NCBI RefSeq assembly: GCF_026914265.1
Contig: NC_069135.1
Span: 35,225,756-35,289,755 of the forward strand
DNA length: 64,000 nt
Direction of reading: 5' to 3'
DNA from: Mya arenaria
Lineage: Eukaryota; Mollusca; Bivalvia; Myida; Myidae
Position 1 is the stretch's first letter. Each line of letters opens with the position of its first letter. The notes beneath the pieces are model-generated. The model worked only from the letters and a program-made list of their open reading frames with translations. It searched no databases and had not been told where the DNA came from. Both the position numbers and the translations under genes were made by a program. Shown here in pieces: positions 10,215 through 22,300 of the stretch.

Positions 10215-13200
10215 CTAGTTTAGACTTGATGAAAGTTCATCCATTTTTTTGTAAATCTCATTTCGTTTATCTTGGATGACCTTTTCATTTTCAATATACT
10301 GCTGCTTGCCGAACTTGCCAGCCACAAGTTTCTCGGCAAGGACTCCTAGGGCGTTGATCTGATCACGGTATGCCTGGTCCTGACGGTTCAGCTCACCAAC
10401 CTGCATGGAAAACAGATTATTATGAAGCACATCTTACAAATATTGTGTAAAATGTTTTCGTTATTTATTATGCACCAGTAATTTGTAAACCCCCCCACCC
10501 CCACCCCCACCCCGTCTGGGAAATAGAGGGGCCTTTGATTTTGGATCCAGCAAATCCCTCTGATAAAATCCCCACCAAATACCCCCGCACCCCGGGGACA
10601 TCATAGGTAAGTCCCCGCTATTACTTTCAATGTATCTAAAATCATTGCTCGACAAAAAACACATTGAATACTCAACTAAAATTAAATACAACACAGAATA
10701 TTTATATTTATGACAAAGAAAGGACTTCTGACATTTGAAAACATTTACAGTCATCAAAATAAAGACCTTTGGAACAAGCCCAAATCCTCATACTAGTGCT
10801 TGACCACTGCATTTACGCTAGGTTTTGAATAAATTGGCTAAATATTATAAAACAAGTCTAGTTTTATATATTCACTATTCAAAATACTGGTTGAGTCATC
10901 GTACCCTTTCCGTGAGATCAGAGCCCTCCTGCTTTAGGGAAGACTGTAGCCCTTGTATCTGCTGTGTCAGCTGTTTATAGTCCGCGTCTATTTTCTTCCG
11001 ACCTGCGATAAAGCTAGACAGGTCCTTGCTGGCCTTGAACTTGTCAATGGCATCATCGTAGCTCTGGTAGAGGGCACTGCGGCGGTCCTGGGCACTCTGA
11101 ACCTCCTCCAGAAGGCTGGCAACACGCATTTTGCTCTCCTTTGCCTCGTCCTTATGAGAATAATAGGTGTTTTTTTTATAACTGTCAGAAATATGTTCTA
11201 TGACTAAAAAAAACAAGTTGTTATATTTTCAAAGTTTTCCATTTGATAAATCTTCAATGTAAAATAAACAACTTGTAAAAATCCGAACTTCTACAAAAGC
11301 ATAGGCATAATGATTTGGTTGAGTATCTTAATTAAAAGAAAGATAAGTTACAGATCAACATTCATACTCTGTGCTCAACTAATGAATGAGTAATAGATAT
11401 CATATTCTGATAATAAGCAATGATAATTGGTATTGCAAACACTTTTATCGTACTACCTTCGTGATGGAGAAGTCCATCCTAACGTAGATAATCACGAGCA
11501 CGAACATCAGGTAGAAGGCTCCGACAACCAGGAGGGGCTCCTGCAGAAGGCGCAGTTTCTGGAAGTTGTAGTACAGCTGGAAGAAAAGAACACATCATGT
11601 TTTCAACTACTGACAAGTACTGTGTAACCTAAACCAAATTTTAAGTTAATTTTAATTTCAGAAAAAGTTTTCTAGTTAACATCAAGTTTTTGCATGACAC
11701 TGATGGTGACCTTGCAAACAAGGCTATGAACTTGAAACAAGCCTAGTATTCACCGAAAATCCTGAAAGCTTCTCAAAACAAGTGTAACAGACTGCACAAA
11801 TTGCCACGACCTCTCCCTCTGCAAGCGGACACTCTACCACGTTCCTATAAAAGCTAGCTCTATATCAAGACAGTATAAGTGCCGCTACATACATCGTATA
11901 CCAGGTTACACATTCCCCCTCCATTTTGAAATTTGTCCTCGAATTTAGGAGACAAAGGTCAATTTGCAATGACCTTGAGGCATATCGTATAACACAGGTC
12001 CCTCGTTGGGCGCCAAATGTAACAGACTGCACAAATTGCCATGTGCACCTATCGGGGTTCGAACCCACGACCTCTCCCTCCGCAGGCGGACACTCTACCG
12101 CGTCGCTATAAAAGCTAGCTCTATAGCGAGCCGCTATATGCGGTTACACAAATACAGAAAGGCAAGAATTAATGATCACAAATTCAATCGTATCATTAAA
12201 AGCCATCGAGGTTATGTTGAAATTATAATTAGCACTGTCTGCAGGTCATGGATGCCAATCTGATGGGGAATAACCGCAGCAAACCTTACCTCAAAGTCCT
12301 GGATGTGCTGGTCGACGAGGTTGTTCTTGTACGCCACGATGACAGGTCGTCCCACGGTGTCCAGGTATGTGTAGTGCAGACCATTCTCCCCCTTCTCCAC
12401 CTTGAACGGGGTCTTCAGCTCAATACCACTGTAAGAATCAACATCTTGCAGTGAAATTGTACATTTCAACAGAATATTTAAAATATTTCTAATTCAGATT
12501 TCATTCCGTCACTGAAATGAGAATAAGGGAAAGTGGAAAAGGGCTTTTATAAGTTGTTTCTCATCTTCCAGTAACAGCCTCTATTTTGATTTTATAAGTA
12601 TAACCTTACATACTTTGTATGTTTCTTTCTATAATAAAATATGATTTAACCTAAAAAGGTCTAAGTGTCCAATGAAATATTATTTTTAACTAATTGGGAA
12701 TTTAATCTTTACATTTGGGGAAAAGATAATATCTTTTCCCCAAATGTAAAGATTAAATTCCCAATTAGTTAAAAGCCTAGTATTCACAGAATATCAAAAT
12801 TAAGGTGGAATAAAAGCAAAATAATACTGGTACTTTTAACACAGAGTACAGCCCCTTTCTCCATTCACATATTAATATGATATTAATATGTGAATGGAGA
12901 AAGGGGCTGTACTCTGTGTTAAAAGTACCAGTATTATTTTGCTTTTATTCCACCTTAATTTTTGAATTTTGTCTCATGACACTGTCCTAATCATACTGCT
13001 AGTCAGATGCATGTAAACATTCCTACGCACAGGGTACAGAAGGTAGCAAAATCATCTCTCTATGTATCAAATATTGATCTCCCTAAGCCAATGTATGACC
13101 ACTGTGCGCAAGAGTATAAAGGTAATATAGACAAAGGCAGACCGAAACAATAACTTCTGCATAAATTTAGGTAAAACAAATGGAAATATATATAGGACCT

Positions 13201-16008
13201 TTTCTGCATGAAACCTTATGTAACAATTACAGAGAAGAATTTTATTGTGTTGCATTTGAAAATTAATAGCCATAAATTCTATTTCATCGAATACTCTGTA
13301 TTAAAAGCACTTACGAAGATCCTTCTGGCAGGATGATTTTGATTGTCAGCTGGTCGATAACTAAGTCATCAAACACATGGTCAACAAATCGCATCTTCAA
13401 ACCATAGCTGTCACCTGAAAAAGCATAAGAAAAAAACAATGATATATTTTCTTATGAAAGGATCTTCTTCAAGCAAATGTTCTCAAGAGTCAAAGGTACC
13501 TCTTGATACAGTACTTCATCCTATTGTTCATTTGAAATACTTTTATCATTTACAGCATATAAAAAATATGCAAACATTAAGACTCCAGACATAAATGTTA
13601 AACCATCAAATTACTACAAGGCTACCAAAATAATAACTAACCAGAGTTGAAGAGGTACTGGTAGCTGGGTACATTGTATCCAATGGTGTACTTGGTCTTC
13701 CATCCTCCAAACAGAGGGAAACGGGGTCGGAGTTCCACCTCAACCAGATCATCCATCTCTCGCAGGGCACTCGTCGAGATGTTGCCGATCTCGTCACGAT
13801 AGTATACATCACTGGCAGCAGCTGGCAGGACAGTCTAAACATGGAAATATTTTTAAATCTTATTTCTAGCTATCACTACCTATACTTGGGCACTATCTAG
13901 AAGATTACCTAATTCACAGAAGCATAATAGCAAAATTATCAATATTATTTTTATTACATCTAAAATGTATATAATTTTCCACCACCATTTTGTTTTTAAT
14001 TTCTTCCTAAAGAGTGTACCGTATCTAAGCATAGATTTAGAAAAAATAGTTATGCCTGAGATCGATCGACCGACCTTTACCTTCCACTTACAGGAAGGCA
14101 AAATAAAGGAATTCTACATGGCCAGATAACTCAGAAAACTGTTTGGTATTCAGAAAGAAAACTGTTTGTTTTTCTTCTGCAACAAGTTGAGTTTGAAAGA
14201 TCTTTATGAATATTTAAATAGAACAGCTGAAGTGACACAATCAAACCTTTATTTAAAAAACAAAAAATGTCTGAATAGTACCTTGAATGCCTTAACAGAT
14301 GCCCCCTGGTCAGCTGCTCTCTGGTAGTCGTATCTTGAGAAAGATCCCTTCAGTTCAGCACCACTGTGTCGGACCTCAATGTGCTCCTCAATTGCGATGT
14401 TTCCCCAGTGTGACACCTCGATCACACGCTCCATACTTGTGATGGTCAGGAATGGAGTATTGTTTTCAGAGTGCACTCTAAGCTCAGCCTGCAGGTTAAG
14501 TATGAAGAAATTTTCATATACTGTATATGAATTCAATAATGATGGAGTTTTCTATTATTTCTTCATTAAGTTTATAAAATTTAAAAGCAAAGTTCTCACC
14601 TCTGAGAAAGCCTCTTTGTTCTCAAAAGGTCCGTATGTGATAGTGTTTTCTGACTGGGACACTGGTTTGGTCTTTGTGTATGACTCTATTGTGCTGCTGG
14701 CTGTGTTCACAGTTGTCTTCTGGGTTTTTACTTTGTATGGGGAGAACACAAACAGGTTCCCATTGAAGACAACATACTGTTTTTCTGACTGTGTGATCTG
14801 GCGGGGGAATGGCGTCAGGGCGTGGGAGAAGACTGATTCTACTACAACAATAATCGTCTTGCCAGTCTCCAGAGCAGAAGGAAGGGCCACTCTCCACAAC
14901 TGTTTCTCACTTTAAAAAACAACATGTTTTGTGATAAAAATGTTTGTGTGATACAAAATTAGTTTTCTATTGATTGCCATTTCTTTGGTAATTATTTTCT
15001 TAAAAGTCCATGTTTTGAAAGCAGAACTCAATTCTTTTTGACAAAGCCCCAATTCATTTTAAGTGAGAATGTCAATGCTTAATTACTGATAAGACTAAAA
15101 AACCTCCTTACCTTTGCCCGGAAACAGTAGTTTGTGATACAGTAAGAGCAGCTCCCTTTTCATCCCCACTTCCTTTTAGCTGCAATAAATGCAAAAGTTA
15201 AGTTATTGAATAAATCTGTTTTCAAGGTTGCTTCAGCATTCGAGAAATTAACCTGTGCAGTCTTCAAAATTAAGACATTAAGATGAACTCGAATTCTTAT
15301 ACTATTGCTTGGCATCAAATTTATACAAGCTCTACTATATAAGCTCTACTATGTAAAACCTTGCGGGCTAGTTTTATTTCAACCATTGCCCGTGTGTGCA
15401 AGTTTTTGAAGAAACACAGCTATTTGTTGCTTGCCGATTAATCGCATCTTGCACATTAATGTGGCATTTCTTATTTTTTAAATTTATTGCAATTAGGCAG
15501 TAAAACTGAGGGCCATAAATAGCTGTAAATTGTAAATAGGATTGTCCAAGCGTGACATTGAATCCCACTTCTGACATGATTATTGTGGAAGAGTGTATGC
15601 CTGAACATTGGTTTGAACCCCATACAGTTCGACCAGCAGCCGACACCACAAACGCATTGCCATAAAAGCTAGCTCAACAAGGCTGTTGGAAGTGCCCTAT
15701 ACGGCTGACACTATATAACTGAACTGTCAACAATTTAGAAAAAAACAACAACGAATACTTACAGAAGCCCCAAAGAAAGAAAGGTAATTCTGCAAAGATG
15801 AGTCTATTGGCACAAGGAAATATCCTGTCGATGACTTGCCAGTGTTTTCAAAGGTGATTTCATTAGTGATTTTGACAAGATGGGTAGAAATATCAATTTT
15901 CCTTTCAACGTCAGAAATAACCAAATCTACATTGATTGCATCCTGTCTTCCAAATGCACCGGCTCCAAAAAGAAGCAGGCACGCCAGTGGGTATGCAAAT
16001 AGCTTCAT
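10215..16008 (-). CDS. RPN1: Ribophorin I, oligosaccharyltransferase subunit (dolichyl-diphosphooligosaccharide-protein glycosyltransferase subunit 1)
   Basis: Non-catalytic subunit of the ER oligosaccharyltransferase, which transfers the lipid-linked glycan to Asn in N-X-S/T sites of nascent proteins. Ten exons on the minus strand, in transcript order: 16008-15763, 15179-15112, 14909-14600, 14488-14282, 13834-13642, 13414-13315, 12428-12290, 11576-11457, 11150-10905 and 10400-10215. All junctions are in phase, giving 604 residues against 607 in human. Residues 1-20 form a signal peptide ([20 protein letters not shown]). The large lumenal domain has conserved blocks: [57 protein letters not shown] and [20 protein letters not shown]. 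One transmembrane helix lies near residues 434-453 ([18 protein letters not shown]), followed by RMDFSITK and a cytosolic coiled-coil tail ending [11 protein letters not shown] minus-strand AATAAA lies at 9594-9599. It starts 301 bp from divergent IPO9. Confidence 0.97.
11783..12148 (-). mobile_element. Miniature LTR retrotransposon (TRIM-like) with tRNA-like LTRs
   Basis: Minus-strand order: 5' LTR 12148-12018 (131 bp), internal 12017-11911 (107 bp), 3' LTR 11910-11783 (128 bp). Both LTRs start TGTAACC and end GTTACA, sharing GAGCTAGCTTTTATAG, GGTAGAGTGTCCGC and CAATTTGTGCAGTCTGTTACA-type blocks. Directly after the 5' LTR, separated by TT, comes TGGCGCCCAACGAGGGAC. Its first 12 bases complement the 3' end of tRNA-Lys(CTT) plus CCA, as expected of a primer-binding site. 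Directly before the 3' LTR is a purine-rich AAAATGGAGGGGGAATG, a polypurine tract preceded by a gypsy-like TCGAGGAC. There is no gag or pol. The 5' LTR contains tRNA-like A-box and B-box motifs (GTCGTGGGTTCGAACCCC); the 3' LTR has lost the B box by deletion and carries a different 5' segment. It sits in RPN1 intron 7. A clean target duplication is not visible (TTTG against CTTG). Confidence 0.75.
12684..12774. repeat. Perfect 45-bp inverted repeat with 1-bp spacer
   Basis: The left arm 12684-12728 and right arm 12730-12774 are exact reverse complements around base 12729. The centre reads GGGGAAAAGATA-a-TATCTTTTCCCC. It is in RPN1 intron 6. Transcribed RNA would form a 45-bp hairpin. It shows no resemblance to the transposon families in the window. 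Confidence 0.95.
12796..12962. repeat. Perfect 83-bp inverted repeat with 1-bp spacer
   Basis: The left arm 12796-12878 and right arm 12880-12962 are exact reverse complements around base 12879; the centre reads CATATTAATAT-g-ATATTAATATG. It starts 21 bp after the 45-bp palindrome and lies in the same RPN1 intron. The arms end abruptly (C against T at 12795/12963), as expected from a foldback copying event or an assembly artefact rather than an old transposon. Confidence 0.95.
15583..15715 (-). repeat. Decayed solo copy related to the tRNA-like LTR
   Basis: This part of RPN1 intron 1 shares CATAAAAGCTAGCTCAACA with the LTR block CTATAAAAGCTAGCTCTATA at 12105-12125, and keeps a B-box-like GGTTTGAACCCC on the plus strand next to it. 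The similarity is patchy, so the relationship is plausible but not certain. Confidence 0.4.
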
Positions 16009-16309
16009 ATCTGAAAATACTTATTTCTGACACGCGATGGAAGAGGATTTGTCTAGTAAATCTTCCTGTAGAAAATCTTAGCCGGCGAAACCCGGAAGTT
16101 GTTGTCCGGAAGTGTTGTGTCATGTAAAGCTAGTGCAGCCATCTGTTTGAAAGAAATAATGATATCATAAATTTACATTATTTCCAAAAAAATAAAATCT
16201 ATAAATGTATCTATCATTAATTTTTATTCAATTTATAGTCATTTTGTAATAAATAAAGTTACTTATAATTCGAAACTAAACGTAAACATTTCCCGCGATT
16301 TCATCAAAA
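16009..16309. promoter_or_regulatory. Bidirectional promoter between RPN1 (-) and IPO9 (+)
   Basis: Only 301 bp separate the two start codons. Two CCGGAAGT motifs, at 16092-16099 and 16106-16113, match the ETS/GABP consensus typical of housekeeping bidirectional promoters. An AAAATGGCC (YY1-like, with ATG at the IPO9 start) lies at 16307-16315, and a CAGCCATCTG lies near 16137. No TATA box is evident. Transcription starts cannot be placed from sequence alone. Confidence 0.75.
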
Positions 16310-19300
16310 ATGGCCACTGTCACGCTGACAGACCACCATCAGTCCCTTAAAGAGGCTCTTGTCGAAAGCCTCACCGCTATTTTGTCCCCAGATCATAATG
16401 TTAGAGTTAACGGAGAAGATCAAGTTAAAGCACTCGAAGTTACAGAAGGTAAATTGACTGAACTCATTGACTTGTCTTTAAAAAATATGTGTAATTCGGA
16501 CAATTTCATTTTCGGACAATATGTCAATCATGGCAGTTTGTTTTTAGTAAACTCGTTGTTACAATTGAAGTTTATTGTTTATGGTCATGGCTCGACAATG
16601 CAGTCAGAATAAAACATTCAGAAAGTCTCTGATGAATTCACCGGTCCAATGTTGATTAAGTGTATACTGTGAAATCATTAATGTTCGTGGGGCATTAATG
16701 TTTGTGGTTTTCGTGGGTAGGGTGATACACGAATTTAAGATTCCACGAAATGTAGACCCTTTATTCACTTTTTCAACTGCCATGTTATCTACATACTAGT
16801 TTATTCGCTACAGAAGTCGCAGTATACAGCGTTAATACATGTCTCACTGTATATTTTACTATCATGGTTTTGTTAATATATTATATCTGCCTTTAACAAA
16901 TAATAAACCAAATCAATTAAATGTGTTTCTATGAACCAAATGACAGAAACACGTGTTTAAAGTGTGCTGTCAATGAAAATCTCCATAGAGGTTTACAAGA
17001 TGTGCGTGATGAGTGTCTGTACTCGATTTTTTTATTTAATGAAATAACTAATCGGTTACTGAGCACCCAACGTGGAAAAGAACAAAACAACGCGTTCAAT
17101 ATATTTATTAAACAAAAACATGTGAATACATATTGAAATGATCTTGTTTACTGAAATATACGCACCTTTTCGGTGTTTTCACAGTTTGCAAAATTCTTAA
17201 TTGGTATTCAATGGCTTCCCCTATCTGTATTTATGATCAGGGTACATCTTCTTTTATGACCTTAATTCCCAATTAAATCGATAATTGACATGGGTATATG
17301 CACTAATTGGCATCTCGTACCACTGAAGCGAGTGTCATAAACCGTGTGACGTAGAGGACGGAAATCATGGGCCAGCGGGTGGAGAATATGCAGACGATCT
17401 AGGACGATCGCATATTCGAATTATTTTTTTTTTCAAAAATGAAAAACCACCAATTCAAGTACCCACGAAATTGTATTTTTTCGGCAAACCTCGATATTTC
17501 ATGCCAACGAATATAAATGATTTGACAGTAATTAACCCTTTCCCGCATGATTGTGCCAAATTGCCCCTTGATCTATTCCCGCATGATTGTTCCAAAATGC
17601 CCCTCTATCGATTCCCGCAGGATTGTCCCAAATTGCCCCTTTATCGATTACCGCATGATTGTTCCATAATGCCCCTCTATCGATTCCCGCATGATTGCCC
17701 CAAAATGTGCCATGCTGATTTACGGTCATTTATTAACATATCTGTTGCTTATTTTTTCGCAACAAATGCATTTTTGTGTAATGTAAACATCGATAATTAT
17801 ATAAATAATGAAAAAAGATGATGTAACTATTCAAGATTTTCGGAAAATCGCGACTAAAAGAGACAGAGGTCAAACATGCCTTCAAAGTTCACAGCGCATG
17901 TTTGACGGGTGCTTGTCTCATTTTTTTAATAGAAAATCCCCAAACACGTCACTAGCTATTTAAAACTACCAATAATTAATATAATATAAATATATCCTAT
18001 TGATCACGCGCTAATGACGTCACCTGTCATGGTTTAGAAATGTGTCAAAATGGCTGATTTACGATGTAGTAAACAAGAGTCTGGCTTGAATAAACACATG
18101 TCATTTGTCACTTCTGTTTCCAAAAATGGAATGTTAATCCAGTAATAAAAATGTCCCCTTACGTCTGTTAATCAAAGTTAGTATTTTGTTGTGAATACAC
18201 GGATAATAATAATATTATATGTGATATGACCCAGTTTGACAGCTGTTAAAACATGTGTTCTCTCGATCTCGATAAATACACAAGAACGTTGTCGTAATTG
18301 TCCATGCATTTCAGACCTTGATTTATTGCCATGTGTTGACAGATTTTAATAATAATATTATTACGGAATCACTAAATTTAATTTAAATAGCGATTCTGAC
18401 TATTAAAAATCCGAGTTGTTCGGCTTGTTGAGGGCAATATCTAGTACGTTCCCAAAGTTTTTAAAACTGTGCCAATAGCAGACCCAGCCTTTTATTTTGA
18501 TATTTACAATTATTTTATTCAATTCATTTTTAAACAACGGACATGCAAATTTTATTTATGAGAACAATGAATCTGTAATAACATTTGTTGTTTGCCCAAT
18601 AAAATTGTGTTTATTTTTTAATAATGCATGATTTCTGTGATTTGAATATTTGTTTATTGTCAAAACCTTTTTAGATTAAACTATGATCACTAGATTCGAA
18701 ATTTAATACACTACAAATACTATATTCATTATTTGAATTTCTAACATTAATTTAATCCAAAGAAATACTACAAAATATTAAAGTTGGTATACATAGGTGT
18801 CAATTGAAATATAGTATAATATGAAATCAATTGAAACATCTTCAATCTTTCACAGGAGTTGTGTTTCTCTATAAATATTCAACCAAATAATTTAGACAAC
18901 AAAATAAAAGTTATACCACTGGATTGGAAATTCATTTACCTACAATCTTTATATTGAACTATCATTGATTAAACCAAAAGAAATACTAGAAAAATAAGTT
19001 TGAAATGCATAGGGGCAGTTTTTCAATATTCTCCAATAATCTCCTATGCAGTAGAGGTACTTATAAATGGGCTTATTATCTATTGGCTACTGGTTATCAA
19101 TGCAGGGATCTCAATAAGTTTTGGTTGAACCGTCTCAAATAGTAAAGTGACGACCAGCTTCTACTTATCCTACTGAAAATTCATTTAGTTTTCCAAATTT
19201 GAACTGGCCCTATTGCCATTTGAACCGTCCATTTTGGCCGGCAGCCGGTTCTTATTGAGAACACTGTCAATGTACTGATAGGCCATGCAGTGGCAGGCCT

Positions 19301-22300
19301 AATATGGCTGATTTAACATGAGGGAAAGTGTTAAAATAGTGTTGTGTGTGGGCTATAACCAGCCGTCCGGTTAACTCAATAGGTAAGAGCTACATGCTAG
19401 TGTTCCGGCGGTCGTGGGTTTGAGCCCCACACCGGCCCCACAAATAAAATACCTGCGTCATATTTTGAATTTACAATGTGTCAGCAATTGAGGTTGTTGG
19501 CAGTTATATCTAAACGATATAGAAACGCACGTTTTGCTACACTCTGACACTCAGCTCATTCTTAATCATTAGAATTTTATTTCTTGCCTTCTAACCATTA
19601 CCTTGTTTATTTAGTGTATTTTTAGCAGTTCATGAAATTGTGCTTGTTAGTAACTTTTGCTTTACTTAACAAACAATTAAGGTTACTGAATTAGGACTCG
19701 TTTACATGCTAAATAATATAATAGTTTTGCGAAGCCAAAATAAACAACAAGTAACCAGTAAGAATTCAATAAGAACCGGCTGCCGGCCAAAAAGGACGGT
19801 TCAAATGGCAATAGGGCCGGTTCAAATTTGGAAAACTAAATGAATTTTCAGTAGAATAAGTAGAAGCTGGTCGTTTTCTTTACCATTTGAGACGGTTCAA
19901 CCAAAACTTATTGAGAACCCTGAGTAACTATCGCTTATTTTTTTCTTGGAATGTTTAGTCATCAGGTAATGGATAATTTGTTGCACATCACTGCTTGTTA
20001 AAGGGACTGTGTCACAGATTGGCACCAAAAAAGTTTTTTTCTGTAACGAATCTCAGGACAATTATCTAATAGAATGTGTTACGCTTTGATATCATAATTG
20101 TAAGAAAAGTACCAAAATGTGAAGAAAAAAATTGTGTCAGAGACCGGGTTCGAACCGGCGTCGCCAAAATTGAAGTCCAGCATCTTACTCACTGAGCTAC
20201 AAAGGCTTATTCTATTCAGGTGACAAATTTAAGCTATACACCTTCCTCGGTAACATCACGTGATAACAGCGACTAGCCAATCAAGCATAAGGAATGAATT
20301 CTACCTGGTAGACATACCCAGTAATTTTTTTTAATGGAAAAATACGAATTAACTGCTAAACTTAAATAAATTGTAAACTATGTGGTACTTCAGTTAGTAA
20401 GTTTCAATGCATTGTACACATCGATGCCAAGTTTTTGACCAATTTTTTTCCCCCGCTATTTTATCATACGTGAGACAGCCCCTTTAACTTAATAAAATAT
20501 TTATCTTTCAGAGTTTGGTGTGCATTTAGCTCAGTTGACAGTGGACAGAAATGGACCTTTGGCTATCCGTCAGCTTGCCTCTGTCCTACTTAAGCAGTAT
20601 GTTGGGGCACATTGGTCTTCACAGACAGAAAAATTCCGCATGCCGGAAACATCACCAGCGGTATTCTTTTTTTTCAATTTAAATATAATTCACACAGGGT
20701 ATGCAAACACTTAAATAACTTGGGACATTTTTCTAGATATTTATGTAACTTTATGTAATGCAGGAAGGATAATGAAGTATATCAGTGTTTTGGGCCGTCT
20801 CTTGGTTTGCGACATTCTTTAGTCTTTTTGGTCCTTTATATCAACATGTTAAAGTAGTATCTTGGCAACTATGATTTTAACTTCTGATTATTTTATTGAA
20901 TGTTATTGTCCCTATGTCTTTGTTAGAGTACTACTTAATGAACTATTTAAAACACTTATTAAATTTCATTACTATTTCTTTATTGTCGTAAAATTATATG
21001 CCACTATATCTGCCATTGACTTTGTAACTTTTATACACTTGTTTTATCATATACTGTATGTTAAACCATTGTTGGTTCAAAGGCTTGCATGAGATTAGGC
21101 CATACCAAATATTTTCAATGATTATGTAATTTCACCTTTACAGGTGTTAAAAAGGTGTGTAAGCGGCCTGGTTGCTCAGTCGGTAGAACACTCCCCTTGC
21201 CAGCTGTTATCCCTGGTTCGAGCCCCAGTCTGGCTTCACATTTTTCTCATCCAGTGACATTTATCATATGCAATGGTCATCTTGTTAATTTTAATCATTT
21301 TTTTTAGGCAAAAGCAGAGATTAGAAAAATATTGCCAATGGGGTTGAACGAATCAATCAGCAAAGTTCGATCCAGTGTAGCATACGCAATATCTGCAATT
21401 GCCAACACAGACTGGCCTGAGGCATGGCCGGATTTGTTCCAGATTCTGATGCAGGCTCTCACCAGTGGAGACACAAACGCTGTACATGGAGCCATGAGAG
21501 TACTGGCAGGTGAGTTCATTATCCAGAGAAATGAAATCTTTTTATTGATGATGTAGTTAGGTTTATTCCCTTAAACGTGTACCATAGTAGACTTTATAGA
21601 AGTGAAATGATGTTTTTCTATTCATAATTGTTATATTATACTGTAAAAAAGTGTGGGAGGCTTTTGATATTCAAATCTTCAATTGAGTCTGTATTACGGT
21701 AATACATTTTAGTGAAACAGAAAACAATAATGTAAAAATATGTTTAAGACATGAACTGTGTATTCTGTTTCATTTAAAAAAAGAAGAAGTGATTTTGGAA
21801 ATTAACTTAATTAATATCTGAAATTATCATTCAGATCATTTTTTTGCAGAATTGCCTTAACATGCTTTCAAATGACTATAAGATTTTACGGTTTACTACA
21901 TTTTCAGAGTTTACCCAGGATATAACGGATGTCCAGATGGTTCATGTTGCTCCAGTCATTCTACCAGAAATGTACAAGATCTTCCTCCAACATGAGGTAA
22001 ATGAAGGTCAACAGTAATGACTATATCAACAAAAATTACCTTAAATAATCCATGTAGTGCAATAAGAAATTTCTATTTTTAGCTTGTCTGTTATAAGAAG
22101 AAAAAGTCCAGGCTGGTCATAAAACATTTTAAGTCATTTCCTACCTGAACTTTTCACTGTGAGATAAAAAGATTTTACTCCTTTTTTTCAAGAAAGTTAG
22201 AATTTTCTTTAAGAGTATTATGAAAATAAAGCATTTTGACATTATTAATTTTTGTATCATTTGATCAGTGCTACACTTAACTTAGGAAAATGGTTTAAGT

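Noticed and set aside
14379..14915. 178-codon plus-strand frame
   Set aside because: It is antisense to RPN1 exons 3 and 4, whose minus-strand reading matches ribophorin I with correct splice sites.
17471..17821. 116-codon frame with FPHDC repeats, and its minus-strand counterpart
   Set aside because: A 36-bp tandem repeat gives a 12-residue period on both strands; no signal peptide or exon structure.
20147..20216. Possible functional tRNA gene (minus strand)
   Set aside because: A and B boxes are good, but the acceptor stem is poor and it is embedded in a TTAA-flanked element, so I treat it as a SINE-like head. The same reasoning applies to 19366-19440 and 21160-21238.
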